A DNA stretch of 64,000 nucleotides from Pseudomonas sp. WS 5079. GTDB taxonomy: Bacteria; Pseudomonadota; Gammaproteobacteria; Pseudomonadales; Pseudomonadaceae. The position numbers and the translations under genes are program-made. The stretch is taken from contig NZ_JAAQWN010000003.1 in the NCBI RefSeq assembly GCF_012985465.1, forward strand, positions 62,001-126,000, written 5' to 3'. Shown here piece after piece: positions 1 to 7,656 of this stretch (the stretch's first letter is position 1; each line of letters starts with the position of its first letter). The notes under the pieces were generated by a model. That model saw nothing but the letters and a program-made list of their open reading frames with translations. It was not told the origin of the DNA and did no database searches.

Positions 1-43
1 GGAAAACCTGCCGGCGCGGTTGGAGGCGTTGCAAAAGCGTTGA
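1..43 (+). CDS. C-terminal end of an unidentified protein (partial)
   Basis: The window opens inside a reading frame that ends with TGA at 41-43. Only 13 codons are visible, giving the tail [13 protein letters not shown]. The tail is charged and helical. It is followed 17 bases later by a strong terminator, as expected for the last gene of a transcript. Too little is present to name the protein. Confidence 0.5.
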   Translation, partial: ENLPARLEALQKR

Positions 44-60
44 GCCGCGCCCACAAAAAA

Positions 61-91
61 GCCCCAGGTCTTGCGACCTGGGGCTTTTTTT
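61..91. terminator. Bidirectional Rho-independent terminator
   Basis: A perfect 10-bp stem (GCCCCAGGTC / GACCTGGGGC) with a TTGC loop is followed by seven T on the plus strand and preceded by six A, which give a T-run on the minus strand. It can therefore end the plus-strand gene finishing at 43 and also the tRNA-Arg transcript arriving from the right. Confidence 0.9.
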
Positions 92-96
92 GTATC

Positions 97-173
97 TGGT
101 GCACCCGGCGGGATTCGAACCCACGACCCCTGCCTTCGGAGGGCAGTACTCTATCCAGCTGAGCTACGGATGC
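97..173 (-). tRNA. tRNA-Arg (anticodon CCG)
   Basis: On the minus strand a 77-nt cloverleaf can be read. The acceptor arms GCATCCG and CGGGTGC pair over seven bases, and the CCA end is encoded. The anticodon stem CTGCC/GGCAG encloses the loop CTCCGAA, giving anticodon CCG (arginine, CGG codons). The T-arm contains GGTTCGAATCC. The bidirectional terminator lies just downstream and a promoter-like pair just upstream. Confidence 0.95.
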
Positions 174-186
174 TTGTGCGGGCGCC

Positions 187-215
187 ATCATACCCATGTC
201 GACCTTGGGCGTCCA
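187..215 (-). promoter_or_regulatory. Putative sigma-70 promoter of tRNA-Arg
   Basis: On the minus strand a -10 box TATGAT (187-192) lies 17 bp from a -35-like TGGACG (210-215, four of six matches to TTGACA). The -10 box ends 13 bases before the mature tRNA start. Spacing and position fit a tRNA promoter. Confidence 0.5.
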
Positions 216-542
216 TGCTGGTTTTTGACCGTCTGCCGGTAGGATTCTGGTGCAGCGAGGCTCTGTACCGGGCGGTGTGTGCCGGTGATGCGCAATTCGG
301 CTCCGTTACGCCTGTCAGAATAGTCTGGCTAATGCGCCGTTTTCGTTCTTTTTTTCGAACAGACTATTGCCCTGCCCCCCCATTGATCCTAGGATTCGTT
401 TGAGATTTCAAACGCTCTGTCTCCCGTGCGCGATGTTTCAGCTTGCGCCCAGTGACTGATTTCCCTGACGGCAGCCTTCGAGGCGCCTTTCAACAACTCT
501 AATTTGCCCCGCGCGCGCGCGGTGCTGTTAAGGAAAGCCGAC
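216..542. other. Long leader/intergenic region upstream of gabD
   Basis: This stretch between the tRNA promoter and gabD holds no convincing gene. It contains a T-rich inverted repeat (GTTC, seven T, C, GAAC near 345-361) and a short GC-alternating run just before the gabD ribosome-binding site. I looked for a -24/-12 GG-N10-GC sigma-54 element and did not find a clear one. It presumably carries the gabD promoter and operator. Confidence 0.4.
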
Positions 543-1985
543 ATGCAGCTTAAAGACACCCAGTTGTTCCGCCAGCAAGCCTTTATTGATGGCGCTTGGG
601 TCGATGCGGACAACGGTCAAACGATCAAGGTCAACAACCCCGCGACTGGCGAGATCCTGGGCACCGTGCCGAAGATGGGCGCCGCCGAAACCCGTCGTGC
701 CATCGAAGCTGCCGACAAGGCCTTGCCGGCCTGGCGCGCACTGACCGCCAAGGACCGTGCGAACAAGCTGCGTCGCTGGTTCGAGCTGATTATCGAGAAC
801 CAGGATGACCTGGCGCGCCTGATGACCCTGGAGCAGGGCAAGCCGCTGGCCGAAGCCAAGGGCGAAATTGTCTACGCCGCTTCGTTCATCGAGTGGTTCG
901 CCGAAGAGGCCAAGCGTATCTACGGTGACGTGATCCCTGGCCACCAGCCGGACAAGCGCCTGATCGTGATCAAGCAGCCGATCGGCGTCACCGCCGCCAT
1001 CACGCCGTGGAACTTCCCGGCCGCGATGATCACCCGTAAAGCCGGCCCGGCCCTGGCCGCCGGTTGCACCATGGTCCTCAAGCCTGCGTCGCAAACCCCG
1101 TTCTCGGCGTTCGCCCTGGCTGAACTGGCCCAGCGTGCCGGGATTCCAAACGGCGTGTTCAGTGTGGTCTCCGGCAGCGCTGGCGATATCGGCAGCGAGC
1201 TGACCAGCAACCCGACCGTGCGTAAATTGTCCTTCACCGGCTCGACCGAAATCGGCCGCCAGTTGATGGCCGAATGCGCCAAGGACATCAAGAAAGTTTC
1301 CCTGGAGCTGGGCGGCAACGCGCCGTTCATCGTGTTTGACGACGCCGACCTGGATAAGGCCGTCGAAGGCGCGATCATCTCCAAGTACCGCAACAACGGC
1401 CAGACCTGCGTCTGCGCCAACCGCCTGTACATCCAGGATTCGGTGTATGACGCGTTCGCTGAAAAACTCAAGGTGGCCGTGGCCAAGTTGAAGATCGGCA
1501 ATGGTCTGGAAGAAGGCACCACCACCGGTCCCCTGATTGATGAAAAAGCCGTGGCCAAGGTCCAGGAACACATCGCCGATGCCCTGAGTAAAGGCGCGAC
1601 GCTGTTGGCAGGCGGCAAGGTCATGCAAGGCAACTTCTTCGAGCCGACCATCCTCACCAACGTGCCGAAAAACGCTGCCGTGGCCAAGGAAGAAACCTTC
1701 GGCCCGCTGGCGCCGCTGTTCCGCTTCAAAGACGAAGCCGAAGTGATCGCGATGTCCAACGACACCGAGTTCGGCCTGGCCTCCTACTTCTATGCCCGCG
1801 ACCTAGGTCGTGTGTTCCGTGTGGCCGAGGCCCTGGAATACGGTATGGTCGGCGTCAACACCGGGCTGATCTCCAACGAAGTGGCGCCGTTTGGCGGTAT
1901 CAAGGCGTCGGGCCTGGGCCGTGAAGGCTCCAAGTACGGGATCGAGGACTACCTGGAAATCAAATACCTCTGCCTGGGCATCTAA
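543..1985 (+). CDS. gabD: Succinate-semialdehyde dehydrogenase (NADP+)
   Basis: GabD oxidises succinate semialdehyde to succinate, the last step of the GABA shunt, in the cytoplasm. The 480-residue protein has the aldehyde dehydrogenase fold: the cofactor-region motif TPWNFP at about 154-159, the glycine motif FTGSTEIG at 231-238, the general base Glu255 in LELGG and the catalytic Cys289 in GQTC. I chose the ATG at 543 (MQLKDTQLFR) because AAGGAAAG lies just upstream; an in-frame start at 504 would add 13 residues without family support. gabT follows after 180 bases, and the pair converts GABA to succinate. Confidence 0.95.
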   Translation: MQLKDTQLFRQQAFIDGAWVDADNGQTIKVNNPATGEILGTVPKMGAAETRRAIEAADKALPAWRALTAKDRANKLRRWFELIIENQDDLARLMTLEQGKPLAEAKGEIVYAASFIEWFAEEAKRIYGDVIPGHQPDKRLIVIKQPIGVTAAITPWNFPAAMITRKAGPALAAGCTMVLKPASQTPFSAFALAELAQRAGIPNGVFSVVSGSAGDIGSELTSNPTVRKLSFTGSTEIGRQLMAECAKDIKKVSLELGGNAPFIVFDDADLDKAVEGAIISKYRNNGQTCVCANRLYIQDSVYDAFAEKLKVAVAKLKIGNGLEEGTTTGPLIDEKAVAKVQEHIADALSKGATLLAGGKVMQGNFFEPTILTNVPKNAAVAKEETFGPLAPLFRFKDEAEVIAMSNDTEFGLASYFYARDLGRVFRVAEALEYGMVGVNTGLISNEVAPFGGIKASGLGREGSKYGIEDYLEIKYLCLGI

Positions 1986-2003
1986 CCGGCAAGGTATCGC
2001 TGC

Positions 2004-2043
2004 AAACGCAAAGGGCACGAGAGCGCTGTCCCTTTGCGTGTTT
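2004..2043 (+). other. Intercistronic hairpin between gabD and gabT
   Basis: A perfect 10-bp inverted repeat (ACGCAAAGGG at 2006-2015, CCCTTTGCGT at 2030-2039) can be extended by AAA/TTT around a one-base bulge. There is no T-run, so it may act as an mRNA-stability or attenuation hairpin rather than a full terminator. Confidence 0.55.
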
Positions 2044-2165
2044 CACACCGTTATTCGAAGTGGCCGGGAAAGCTGTGGCAGTCGATCATCGCATGCTGCC
2101 GTAGTTGCCTCCCCGCCACGTAATCCTTGGACCACGCCACCCGATGAGTGGCGAATGAGGACTTT

Positions 2166-3446
2166 ATGAGCAACAAGACCAACGCTTCCTTGATGAAACG
2201 CCGCGAAGCCGCTGTACCGCGCGGTGTTGGCCAGATTCACCCGATCTTCGCCGAATCCGCGAAGAACGCCACCGTGACTGACGTTGAAGGTCGCGAGTTC
2301 ATCGACTTCGCCGGCGGCATCGCCGTGCTGAACACCGGTCACCTGCACCCGAAAATCATCGCGGCCGTGACCGAACAGCTGAACAAGCTGACCCACACCT
2401 GCTTCCAGGTCCTGGCCTACGAGCCGTACGTGGAGCTGTGCGAAAAAGTTAACGCCAAGGTCCCAGGTGATTTCGCCAAGAAAACCCTGCTGGTCACCAC
2501 CGGTTCCGAAGCCGTTGAAAACGCCGTGAAAATTGCGCGTGCCGCGACTGGCCGTGCCGGTGTGATCGCCTTCACCGGTGCCTACCACGGCCGCACCATG
2601 ATGACCTTGGGCCTGACCGGCAAGGTCGTGCCGTACTCCGCTGGCATGGGCCTGATGCCCGGTGGCATCTTCCGTGCGCTGTACCCGAACGAGTTGCACG
2701 GCGTGAGCATCGACGACTCCATCGCCAGCATCGAACGCATCTTCAAAAACGATGCCGAGCCGCGTGACATCGCTGCCATCATCATCGAGCCGGTGCAGGG
2801 CGAAGGCGGTTTCTACGTCGCGCCTAAAGCCTTCATGAAGCGCCTGCGCGAACTGTGCGACAAGCACGGCATCCTGCTGATCGCCGACGAAGTGCAAACC
2901 GGTGCCGGTCGTACCGGGACCTTCTTTGCCATGGAGCAGATGGGCGTCGCCGCCGACCTGACCACCTTCGCCAAATCCATCGCGGGCGGCTTCCCGCTGG
3001 CCGGTGTGTGCGGCAAGGCCGAATACATGGACGCCATCGCCCCGGGTGGCCTGGGCGGCACCTATGCCGGTAGCCCGATCGCTTGCGCCGCGGCCCTGGC
3101 CGTGATGGAAGTGTTCGAAGAAGAGCACCTGCTGGACCGCTGCAAGGCGGTTGGCGAGCGTCTGGTCACCGGCCTCAAGGCTATCCAGGCCAAGTACCCG
3201 GTGATCGGTGAAGTACGTGCCCTGGGCGCGATGATCGCGGTCGAGCTGTTCGAGGATGGCGACAGCCACAAGCCGAACGCTGCGGCGGTTGCCTCGGTAG
3301 TGGCCAAGGCGCGTGACAAGGGCCTGATCCTGCTGTCGTGCGGCACCTACGGCAACGTGTTGCGCGTGCTGGTCCCGCTGACCTCGCCGGATGAGCAGTT
3401 GGACAAAGGCTTGGCGATCATCGAAGAGTGCTTCTCTGAGCTGTAG
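2166..3446 (+). CDS. gabT: 4-aminobutyrate aminotransferase
   Basis: GabT transfers the amino group of GABA to 2-oxoglutarate, giving succinate semialdehyde and glutamate. The 426-residue protein is a class-III PLP aminotransferase. It shows TTGSEAVENA (111-120) for phosphate binding, AYHGRT (139-144), the cofactor-contacting Asp241 in DEVQTG and the Schiff-base Lys270 in FAKSIAGGFP. The ATG at 2166 follows GAGGA. The upstream in-frame extension to 2148 lacks support. The gene is separated from gabD by 180 bases holding a hairpin, so it may have its own promoter or be translated from a longer gabDT message. Confidence 0.95.
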   Translation: MSNKTNASLMKRREAAVPRGVGQIHPIFAESAKNATVTDVEGREFIDFAGGIAVLNTGHLHPKIIAAVTEQLNKLTHTCFQVLAYEPYVELCEKVNAKVPGDFAKKTLLVTTGSEAVENAVKIARAATGRAGVIAFTGAYHGRTMMTLGLTGKVVPYSAGMGLMPGGIFRALYPNELHGVSIDDSIASIERIFKNDAEPRDIAAIIIEPVQGEGGFYVAPKAFMKRLRELCDKHGILLIADEVQTGAGRTGTFFAMEQMGVAADLTTFAKSIAGGFPLAGVCGKAEYMDAIAPGGLGGTYAGSPIACAAALAVMEVFEEEHLLDRCKAVGERLVTGLKAIQAKYPVIGEVRALGAMIAVELFEDGDSHKPNAAAVASVVAKARDKGLILLSCGTYGNVLRVLVPLTSPDEQLDKGLAIIEECFSEL

Positions 3447-3474
3447 GCGCAGGCTGACCTGATCGACAGAAAAA

Positions 3475-3496
3475 ACCCGCTTCGGCGGGTTTTTTT
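3475..3496 (+). terminator. Rho-independent terminator after gabT
   Basis: ACCCGC-TTCG-GCGGGT forms a 6-bp stem with a stable UUCG tetraloop, preceded by A residues and followed by a run of T. It lies 28 bases after the gabT stop. Confidence 0.9.
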
Positions 3497-3584
3497 GTGG
3501 GCTGTGCAGCTATTCAGGCCTTGTTCATTGTACGCAGGCGCTTCCTTTGTCTAATGTGCAAGGATTGCCGATGGAGCGTGCTGC

Positions 3585-4796
3585 ATGACTGCTGTTGATT
3601 TACCTGCTGTACCCCGAGTGCTGATTGCCGAAACCGACCCCTGGTCGCGGGATCTGCTCAAGCAGGTGTTGTTGAATGTGCGCTGCGACGCGCGGCTGGA
3701 TGTGTGCGCCGACGGGCAGCAAGCCGCCGAGTTGTTGCGAGATAAACCTTACGATTTGATCATTGCCGATTGGGAACTGCCGGGCGTTGATGGCCTGAGC
3801 CTGTTGCGCAGTGTGCGTCAGCGTCGACGGGTGCCGGCGTTGCCGTTTATCCTGCTGAGTGCGCGCAATGACGGCGCCAGCGTGCGCGAAGCGTTGCCGC
3901 TGGCGCCCACCGCCTACCTGACCAAACCTTTGAACATGGAAGGCCTTACGCAACGCCTGCAGGACTTGCTGCTCAACGAAGGCCAGACGGTGTATTGCGA
4001 AATCCCGGCCCTGGCGGCGGGCATGTCCTTGCCGGTGTTCCTGGAGCAGCGTCGCGAGCTGTCGGACGGCGCGCCGCTGCGGGTTGACGTAAAAGCCGCC
4101 GTGCAACGCAGCCTCGCGCCGCAGGGGCTGGACCTTAAGCAGCTGGAAGAACAGGTCAAGGTTGATCCACAGATTACCGCCGTGCTGATCGCCGCCGCCA
4201 ACAGCGCCGGCCAGCACGGCACGCCGGTGCAGACGCTGTCTATGGCGCTGCATAAGCTGGCGGCCGGGCAGAGCATGAACCTGATCCTCGGCCTGGCCCT
4301 CAAGCACAACGTGATCCTCAGCGATGCAGTCTTGATGGAGTACGCCGAACGTCATTGGCAACTGTCCCAGCAGACTGCGCAATACGCCCGCGCCTTGGCG
4401 CGCATGCTCGACCTGGATCACGAGCGCTGCTACAGCGCCGGTATTCTCCATCGCCTGGGCGACCTGGCCCTGCTGCGCAGTTTGCAGGAGTGGCGCCAGG
4501 GTGGTGGCGAACTGGACGATGAGTTGGTTGGCGAGTCGTTGTCCACCTTTGGCGCCAGTTATGGCTCGGCGCTGCGTACGCGCTGGCGCTTGCCCCTGGA
4601 GCTGCGCCAACTGGTCGCGGCGATCTACTCCCTGGAAGGCGGGGTGTATTCCCGCGAAGCGCTGGTGATGAATATGGCGGCGCAACTGGCGGGGCTGACC
4701 GAGCATGAAGGGGTCGAGGCGCTGGCCAAGGGCAAGACGGCGCGGTTGCTCAAGGTGGGGTTTTCAGAACTCACGCGCATCCGCAAGCCTGGGTAG
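3585..4796 (+). CDS. Response regulator with C-terminal HDOD domain
   Basis: The 403-residue protein has an N-terminal receiver domain (about 10-130), with acidic Glu16/Asp18, phosphoacceptor Asp62 in LIIADWELPG and Lys114 in YLTKP. An HDOD output domain follows (about 140-335), recognisable from the hydrophobic helical pattern around LDLKQLEEQVKVDPQITAVL and the later AGILHRLGDLALL. HDOD proteins are signalling relatives of HD phosphohydrolases but usually lack catalytic metal ligands. No histidine kinase is adjacent. It starts after GATGGAGCG and is transcribed alone between the gabT terminator and a REP-rich gap. The target is unknown. Confidence 0.85.
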   Translation: MTAVDLPAVPRVLIAETDPWSRDLLKQVLLNVRCDARLDVCADGQQAAELLRDKPYDLIIADWELPGVDGLSLLRSVRQRRRVPALPFILLSARNDGASVREALPLAPTAYLTKPLNMEGLTQRLQDLLLNEGQTVYCEIPALAAGMSLPVFLEQRRELSDGAPLRVDVKAAVQRSLAPQGLDLKQLEEQVKVDPQITAVLIAAANSAGQHGTPVQTLSMALHKLAAGQSMNLILGLALKHNVILSDAVLMEYAERHWQLSQQTAQYARALARMLDLDHERCYSAGILHRLGDLALLRSLQEWRQGGGELDDELVGESLSTFGASYGSALRTRWRLPLELRQLVAAIYSLEGGVYSREALVMNMAAQLAGLTEHEGVEALAKGKTARLLKVGFSELTRIRKPG

Positions 4797-4843
4797 GCGT
4801 TGTGTCAGGCAGCCACAATGCTGAATGTGCCGCCGCCATCGTA

Positions 4844-5015
4844 GCCTCGCTGAAGCTCGACAACTCCCACATTGGTTTTGTGGTGCGTCCAAAATTCCCG
4901 GCCTGGTCGAGATCCCACATTGGTTTTGTGGGGTATCCAGAATTCTCGCCTGGTCGAGATCCCCTGTGGGAGCGGGCTTGCCCGCGATGGCGGTGGTCCA
5001 GGCGCTTTTTTTAGC
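4844..5015 (-). repeat. Composite REP element with duplicated linker (relative of the 51-kb array)
   Basis: Read on the minus strand, a REP core (ATCGCGGGCAAGCCCGCTCC) is followed by a linker of about 50 bases containing CTCGACCAGGC, AATTCTGGA, CCACAAAACCAATGTGGGA. The linker is then present a second time with a few substitutions. The same REP-plus-linker arrangement forms the tandem array at 51179-51682, so this is a short, diverged copy of that family in the opposite orientation. Confidence 0.8.
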
Positions 5016-5034
5016 GCCGTGAAAGGGCAGGCAT

Positions 5035-6048
5035 TCAGCCGGCAATCACCCGGTTCTTGCCCTGGCGCTTGGCTTCATACATGGCTGCATCGGCCCGGGC
5101 GAACAGGCTGTCCAGGGTTGCATCTTCGGCGCTGAGGCTGGCCAGGCCCTGGCTGACGGTCACGCTATAGGGTTGGCCTTCATGGCTGAAGCCCAGTTGC
5201 CGCACTTCCTGGCCCAGGCGTTCGGCGACTTGCATGGCCCTTTCCGGGGCGCATCCGGGCAGTACCGCGGCAAATTCTTCGCCGCCAATGCGCCCGAACA
5301 GGTCCCCACGGCGCAACACCCCGCGACCGCTCTCGGCGATACGCAGCAACACCTGATCGCCCTCCAAGTGGCCGTAGGTGTCGTTGATGGCCTTGAAATC
5401 ATCGATGTCGAGCAGCAGGAAGGCCAGCGGCAGGCCTTGGGCACAAGCGCGTTCGAATTCGTGATGGGCGCACTCGAAGAAGTGGCGACGGTTGCTGCTG
5501 CGGGTCAGCACGTCGGTGGTGGCCAGGCGTTGCAGTTCGAGCTCCAGGTGCTTTTTTTCGGTGATGTCTTCAGCGATGCCCACCACAATCAGCGGCTTTC
5601 CCGGCGTGGCCTGCTGGTTGGTAAAACACTTGTCGCTGAGCCAGCGGATCTGCCCGTCTGCAGTGATGATGCGGTACTGGCGATCCTCCACTGCACCCAG
5701 CTCCAGCACCTGGGCCAGGCTGTGCTCGGCGTACTGCTGGTCTTCGGGGTGGATGCTGTCGCGCCAGCCGCGGTGCTCGGCCAACAGCAGGCTGGCCGAG
5801 CGCCCGAAGATGCGCTCATAGGCGGGGCTGACGTACAGCACGCGCCGGGTTTCCCACTCGATGGCCCAGAGCACGGCGTTGACACTCACCAGCAGTGAGC
5901 TCAACAACTGTTCGCGCTCGCTCAGGCGCTCCACTTCGCCCTGGGCGTGCATCAACGCCAGTAGGGTCGCGGCAGCTGCCGGTCGCGACGTATCCGTCGA
6001 ATCAGGTGTGGTGGAGGTAGGGGAGTCCGTTTCGTGGACCATCGGCAC
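5035..6048 (-). CDS. PAS-GGDEF diguanylate cyclase
   Basis: This predicted cytoplasmic enzyme makes cyclic di-GMP from two GTP. The 337-residue protein has a short polar N-terminus, a coiled segment (about 35-55), a PAS/PAC sensor domain (about 55-168, ending in VVGIAEDITEKK) and a GGDEF domain. The active-site motif is GGEEF at 255-259, and RRGD at 246-249 sits five residues before it, the usual place of the inhibitory I-site. All substrate motifs look intact, so an active enzyme is expected. No membrane segment is seen. The start could also be the Met three codons later. As I recall, an equivalent gene lies near desA in P. aeruginosa PAO1 (PA0290). Confidence 0.88.
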   Translation of the reverse strand: MPMVHETDSPTSTTPDSTDTSRPAAAATLLALMHAQGEVERLSEREQLLSSLLVSVNAVLWAIEWETRRVLYVSPAYERIFGRSASLLLAEHRGWRDSIHPEDQQYAEHSLAQVLELGAVEDRQYRIITADGQIRWLSDKCFTNQQATPGKPLIVVGIAEDITEKKHLELELQRLATTDVLTRSSNRRHFFECAHHEFERACAQGLPLAFLLLDIDDFKAINDTYGHLEGDQVLLRIAESGRGVLRRGDLFGRIGGEEFAAVLPGCAPERAMQVAERLGQEVRQLGFSHEGQPYSVTVSQGLASLSAEDATLDSLFARADAAMYEAKRQGKNRVIAG

Positions 6049-6237
6049 AATTCTCTCTGGACATGCCGCAGCATTGAACAGCAGTCAAAACAAGGCCCGC
6101 CAGGATGGCGAAGTGTTGTTTGAGAGAGGGGAATTGCAGCTAAGTTCCGTTATCAGTCGCGATTGAGGCGGAATGTTCGGTGACTGTGAAATGGCGCCAA
6201 AAAACTGTGGGGCTGGCTTGAAATGTACCTGGGCCTT

Positions 6238-6305
6238 GTAGGAACTGGCTTGCCAGCGATGGCGGCCTTGAAACTAGGCCTCATCGCCGGCAAGCCGGCT
6301 CCTAC
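6238..6305. repeat. Paired REP element (GTAG class)
   Basis: Two oppositely oriented REP palindromes, GTAGGAACTGGCTTGCCAGC and its partner GCCGGCAAGCCGGCTCCTAC, are separated by about 30 bases. It lies beyond the 3' end of the desaturase gene and can form a large hairpin. Confidence 0.85.
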
Positions 6306-6309
6306 CGTG

Positions 6310-7491
6310 TCAGGCGCTGGGGCGTAGGGAGTAGGTTTTCAACTGGTGGGCAAAGTCGCGCAGGGACTGGATCCCGCTGGCCTCGGCCTCATGCACCCAT
6401 TCCTTGATGGCGGCGAGCATGTCATGCCCGTTGCTGCTGGTCTTGAGCCAGATCTGTTGCAGCGCCAGGCGCTTTTCGTAGATCACTTTCAAGGCCTGGC
6501 TGTGTTCCAGCATGCCCTGGATGCGCAGATGGTGGCGCTCATCCAGCAGGCTGGTTTCCCGTGACAGCAGGCGCTTGGCCCGGTGGAACTGGTGGCGTAC
6601 CGAATGATCGACCTTCTCCAGCTCCTGCTTGACCAGGGGCGCGATCACCAACTTGCGGTACTGGGCCATGATCTGGAAGCGGTTATTGAGGATCGCCATG
6701 GCGGTGTCCATGTCCAGATGGCCCTTGCCCTCGACCCGGTGGGCAATCGGTGCGACGCGTTGCACCTTGGCCAGGCGCAGGAAGCTGAACACCTTGATCC
6801 AGGCCCAGCCCAGGTCGAATTCCCACTTCTTCACCGACAGCTTGGCGGAGTTGGGGTAGGTGTGATGGTTGTTATGCAGCTCTTCGCCACCGACGATGAT
6901 GCCCCACGGCACCAGGTTGGTCGCCGCGTCGCGGCATTCGAAGTTGCGATAGCCGATGGCATGGCCCAGGCCGTTGATCACGCCGGCGGCCCAGAACGGG
7001 ATCCACATCATCTGGATCGCCCAGATGGTGATGCCGATGGTGCCGAACAGCAGCACGTCGATGACGCCCATGAGGGCCACGCCCAGCAGCGGATAACGGG
7101 TGTAGAGCTTGCGTTCGATCCAGTCGTCCGGGCAGTTCTTGCCGTAGATGCGCAGGGTCTCGGGGTTTTCCGCCTCGGCGCGGTACAGTTCGGCACCTTT
7201 ACGCAGGACCGTGGACAGGCCCTTGATCACCGGGCTATGGGGGTCGTCGACGGTTTCGCACTTGGCGTGGTGCTTGCGGTGGATAGCGGTCCACTCGCGG
7301 GTGTTCTGCGCCGTGGTCAGCCACAGCCAGAAGCGGAAGAAGTGTTTCAGGCCGGCATTGAGCTCCAGGGAGCGGTGGGCTGAATAGCGGTGTAGATAGA
7401 CCGTGACGCCGATAATGGTCACGTGGGTCATCAACAGAGTGACTGCCACCAGTTGCCAGGCTGACAAGTCAAGAAAACCGTTGTACCACAT
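6310..7491 (-). CDS. desA: Acyl-CoA / phospholipid delta-9 fatty acid desaturase
   Basis: This is an integral membrane di-iron enzyme that introduces a cis double bond into acyl chains and so adjusts membrane fluidity. The 393-residue protein carries all three histidine boxes of the class: HRYSAH (34-39), HRKHH (71-75) and HNNHH (206-210). Hydrophobic segments lie at about 10-33, 50-62 and 135-180. The last 130 residues are charged and helical, with no histidine box. It is divergent from the PAS-GGDEF-EAL gene, as desA (PA0286) is in P. aeruginosa from memory. Membrane-fluidity control at the promoter is plausible, but I cannot identify an operator. Confidence 0.88.
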   Translation of the reverse strand: MWYNGFLDLSAWQLVAVTLLMTHVTIIGVTVYLHRYSAHRSLELNAGLKHFFRFWLWLTTAQNTREWTAIHRKHHAKCETVDDPHSPVIKGLSTVLRKGAELYRAEAENPETLRIYGKNCPDDWIERKLYTRYPLLGVALMGVIDVLLFGTIGITIWAIQMMWIPFWAAGVINGLGHAIGYRNFECRDAATNLVPWGIIVGGEELHNNHHTYPNSAKLSVKKWEFDLGWAWIKVFSFLRLAKVQRVAPIAHRVEGKGHLDMDTAMAILNNRFQIMAQYRKLVIAPLVKQELEKVDHSVRHQFHRAKRLLSRETSLLDERHHLRIQGMLEHSQALKVIYEKRLALQQIWLKTSSNGHDMLAAIKEWVHEAEASGIQSLRDFAHQLKTYSLRPSA

Positions 7492-7600
7492 AGGCTGTAT
7501 GGCCCTCAGATAAAGAAAAGAACAGCTGACGCATTATCACTAAGCCTACAGATAAAACCAGTCGCCCTTTTGAATAGGAGTGACGAGATGTTACTTATTC

Positions 7601-7606
7601 TATAAT
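7601..7606 (+). promoter_or_regulatory. Candidate -10 box for the PAS-GGDEF-EAL gene
   Basis: A perfect TATAAT lies 50 bases before the start codon at 7657. No good -35 hexamer is found at 16-18 bp; the nearest, GTGACG at 7580-7585, gives a short 15-bp spacer. An activator may be needed. Confidence 0.35.
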
Positions 7607-7656
7607 CCGCAGCCTTTGTAGGGCGATTCTGTTTTTTAGTAAGGATTACTAGTTAT

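Noticed and set aside
97..173. tRNA as integration site of a genomic island
   Set aside because: No integrase follows and no repeat of the tRNA 3' end was noticed in the window; flanking genes are core genes.
528..1628. Long minus-strand open frame opposite gabD
   Set aside because: Antisense shadow of gabD; the translation has no recognisable domain and no ribosome-binding site was favoured over gabD.
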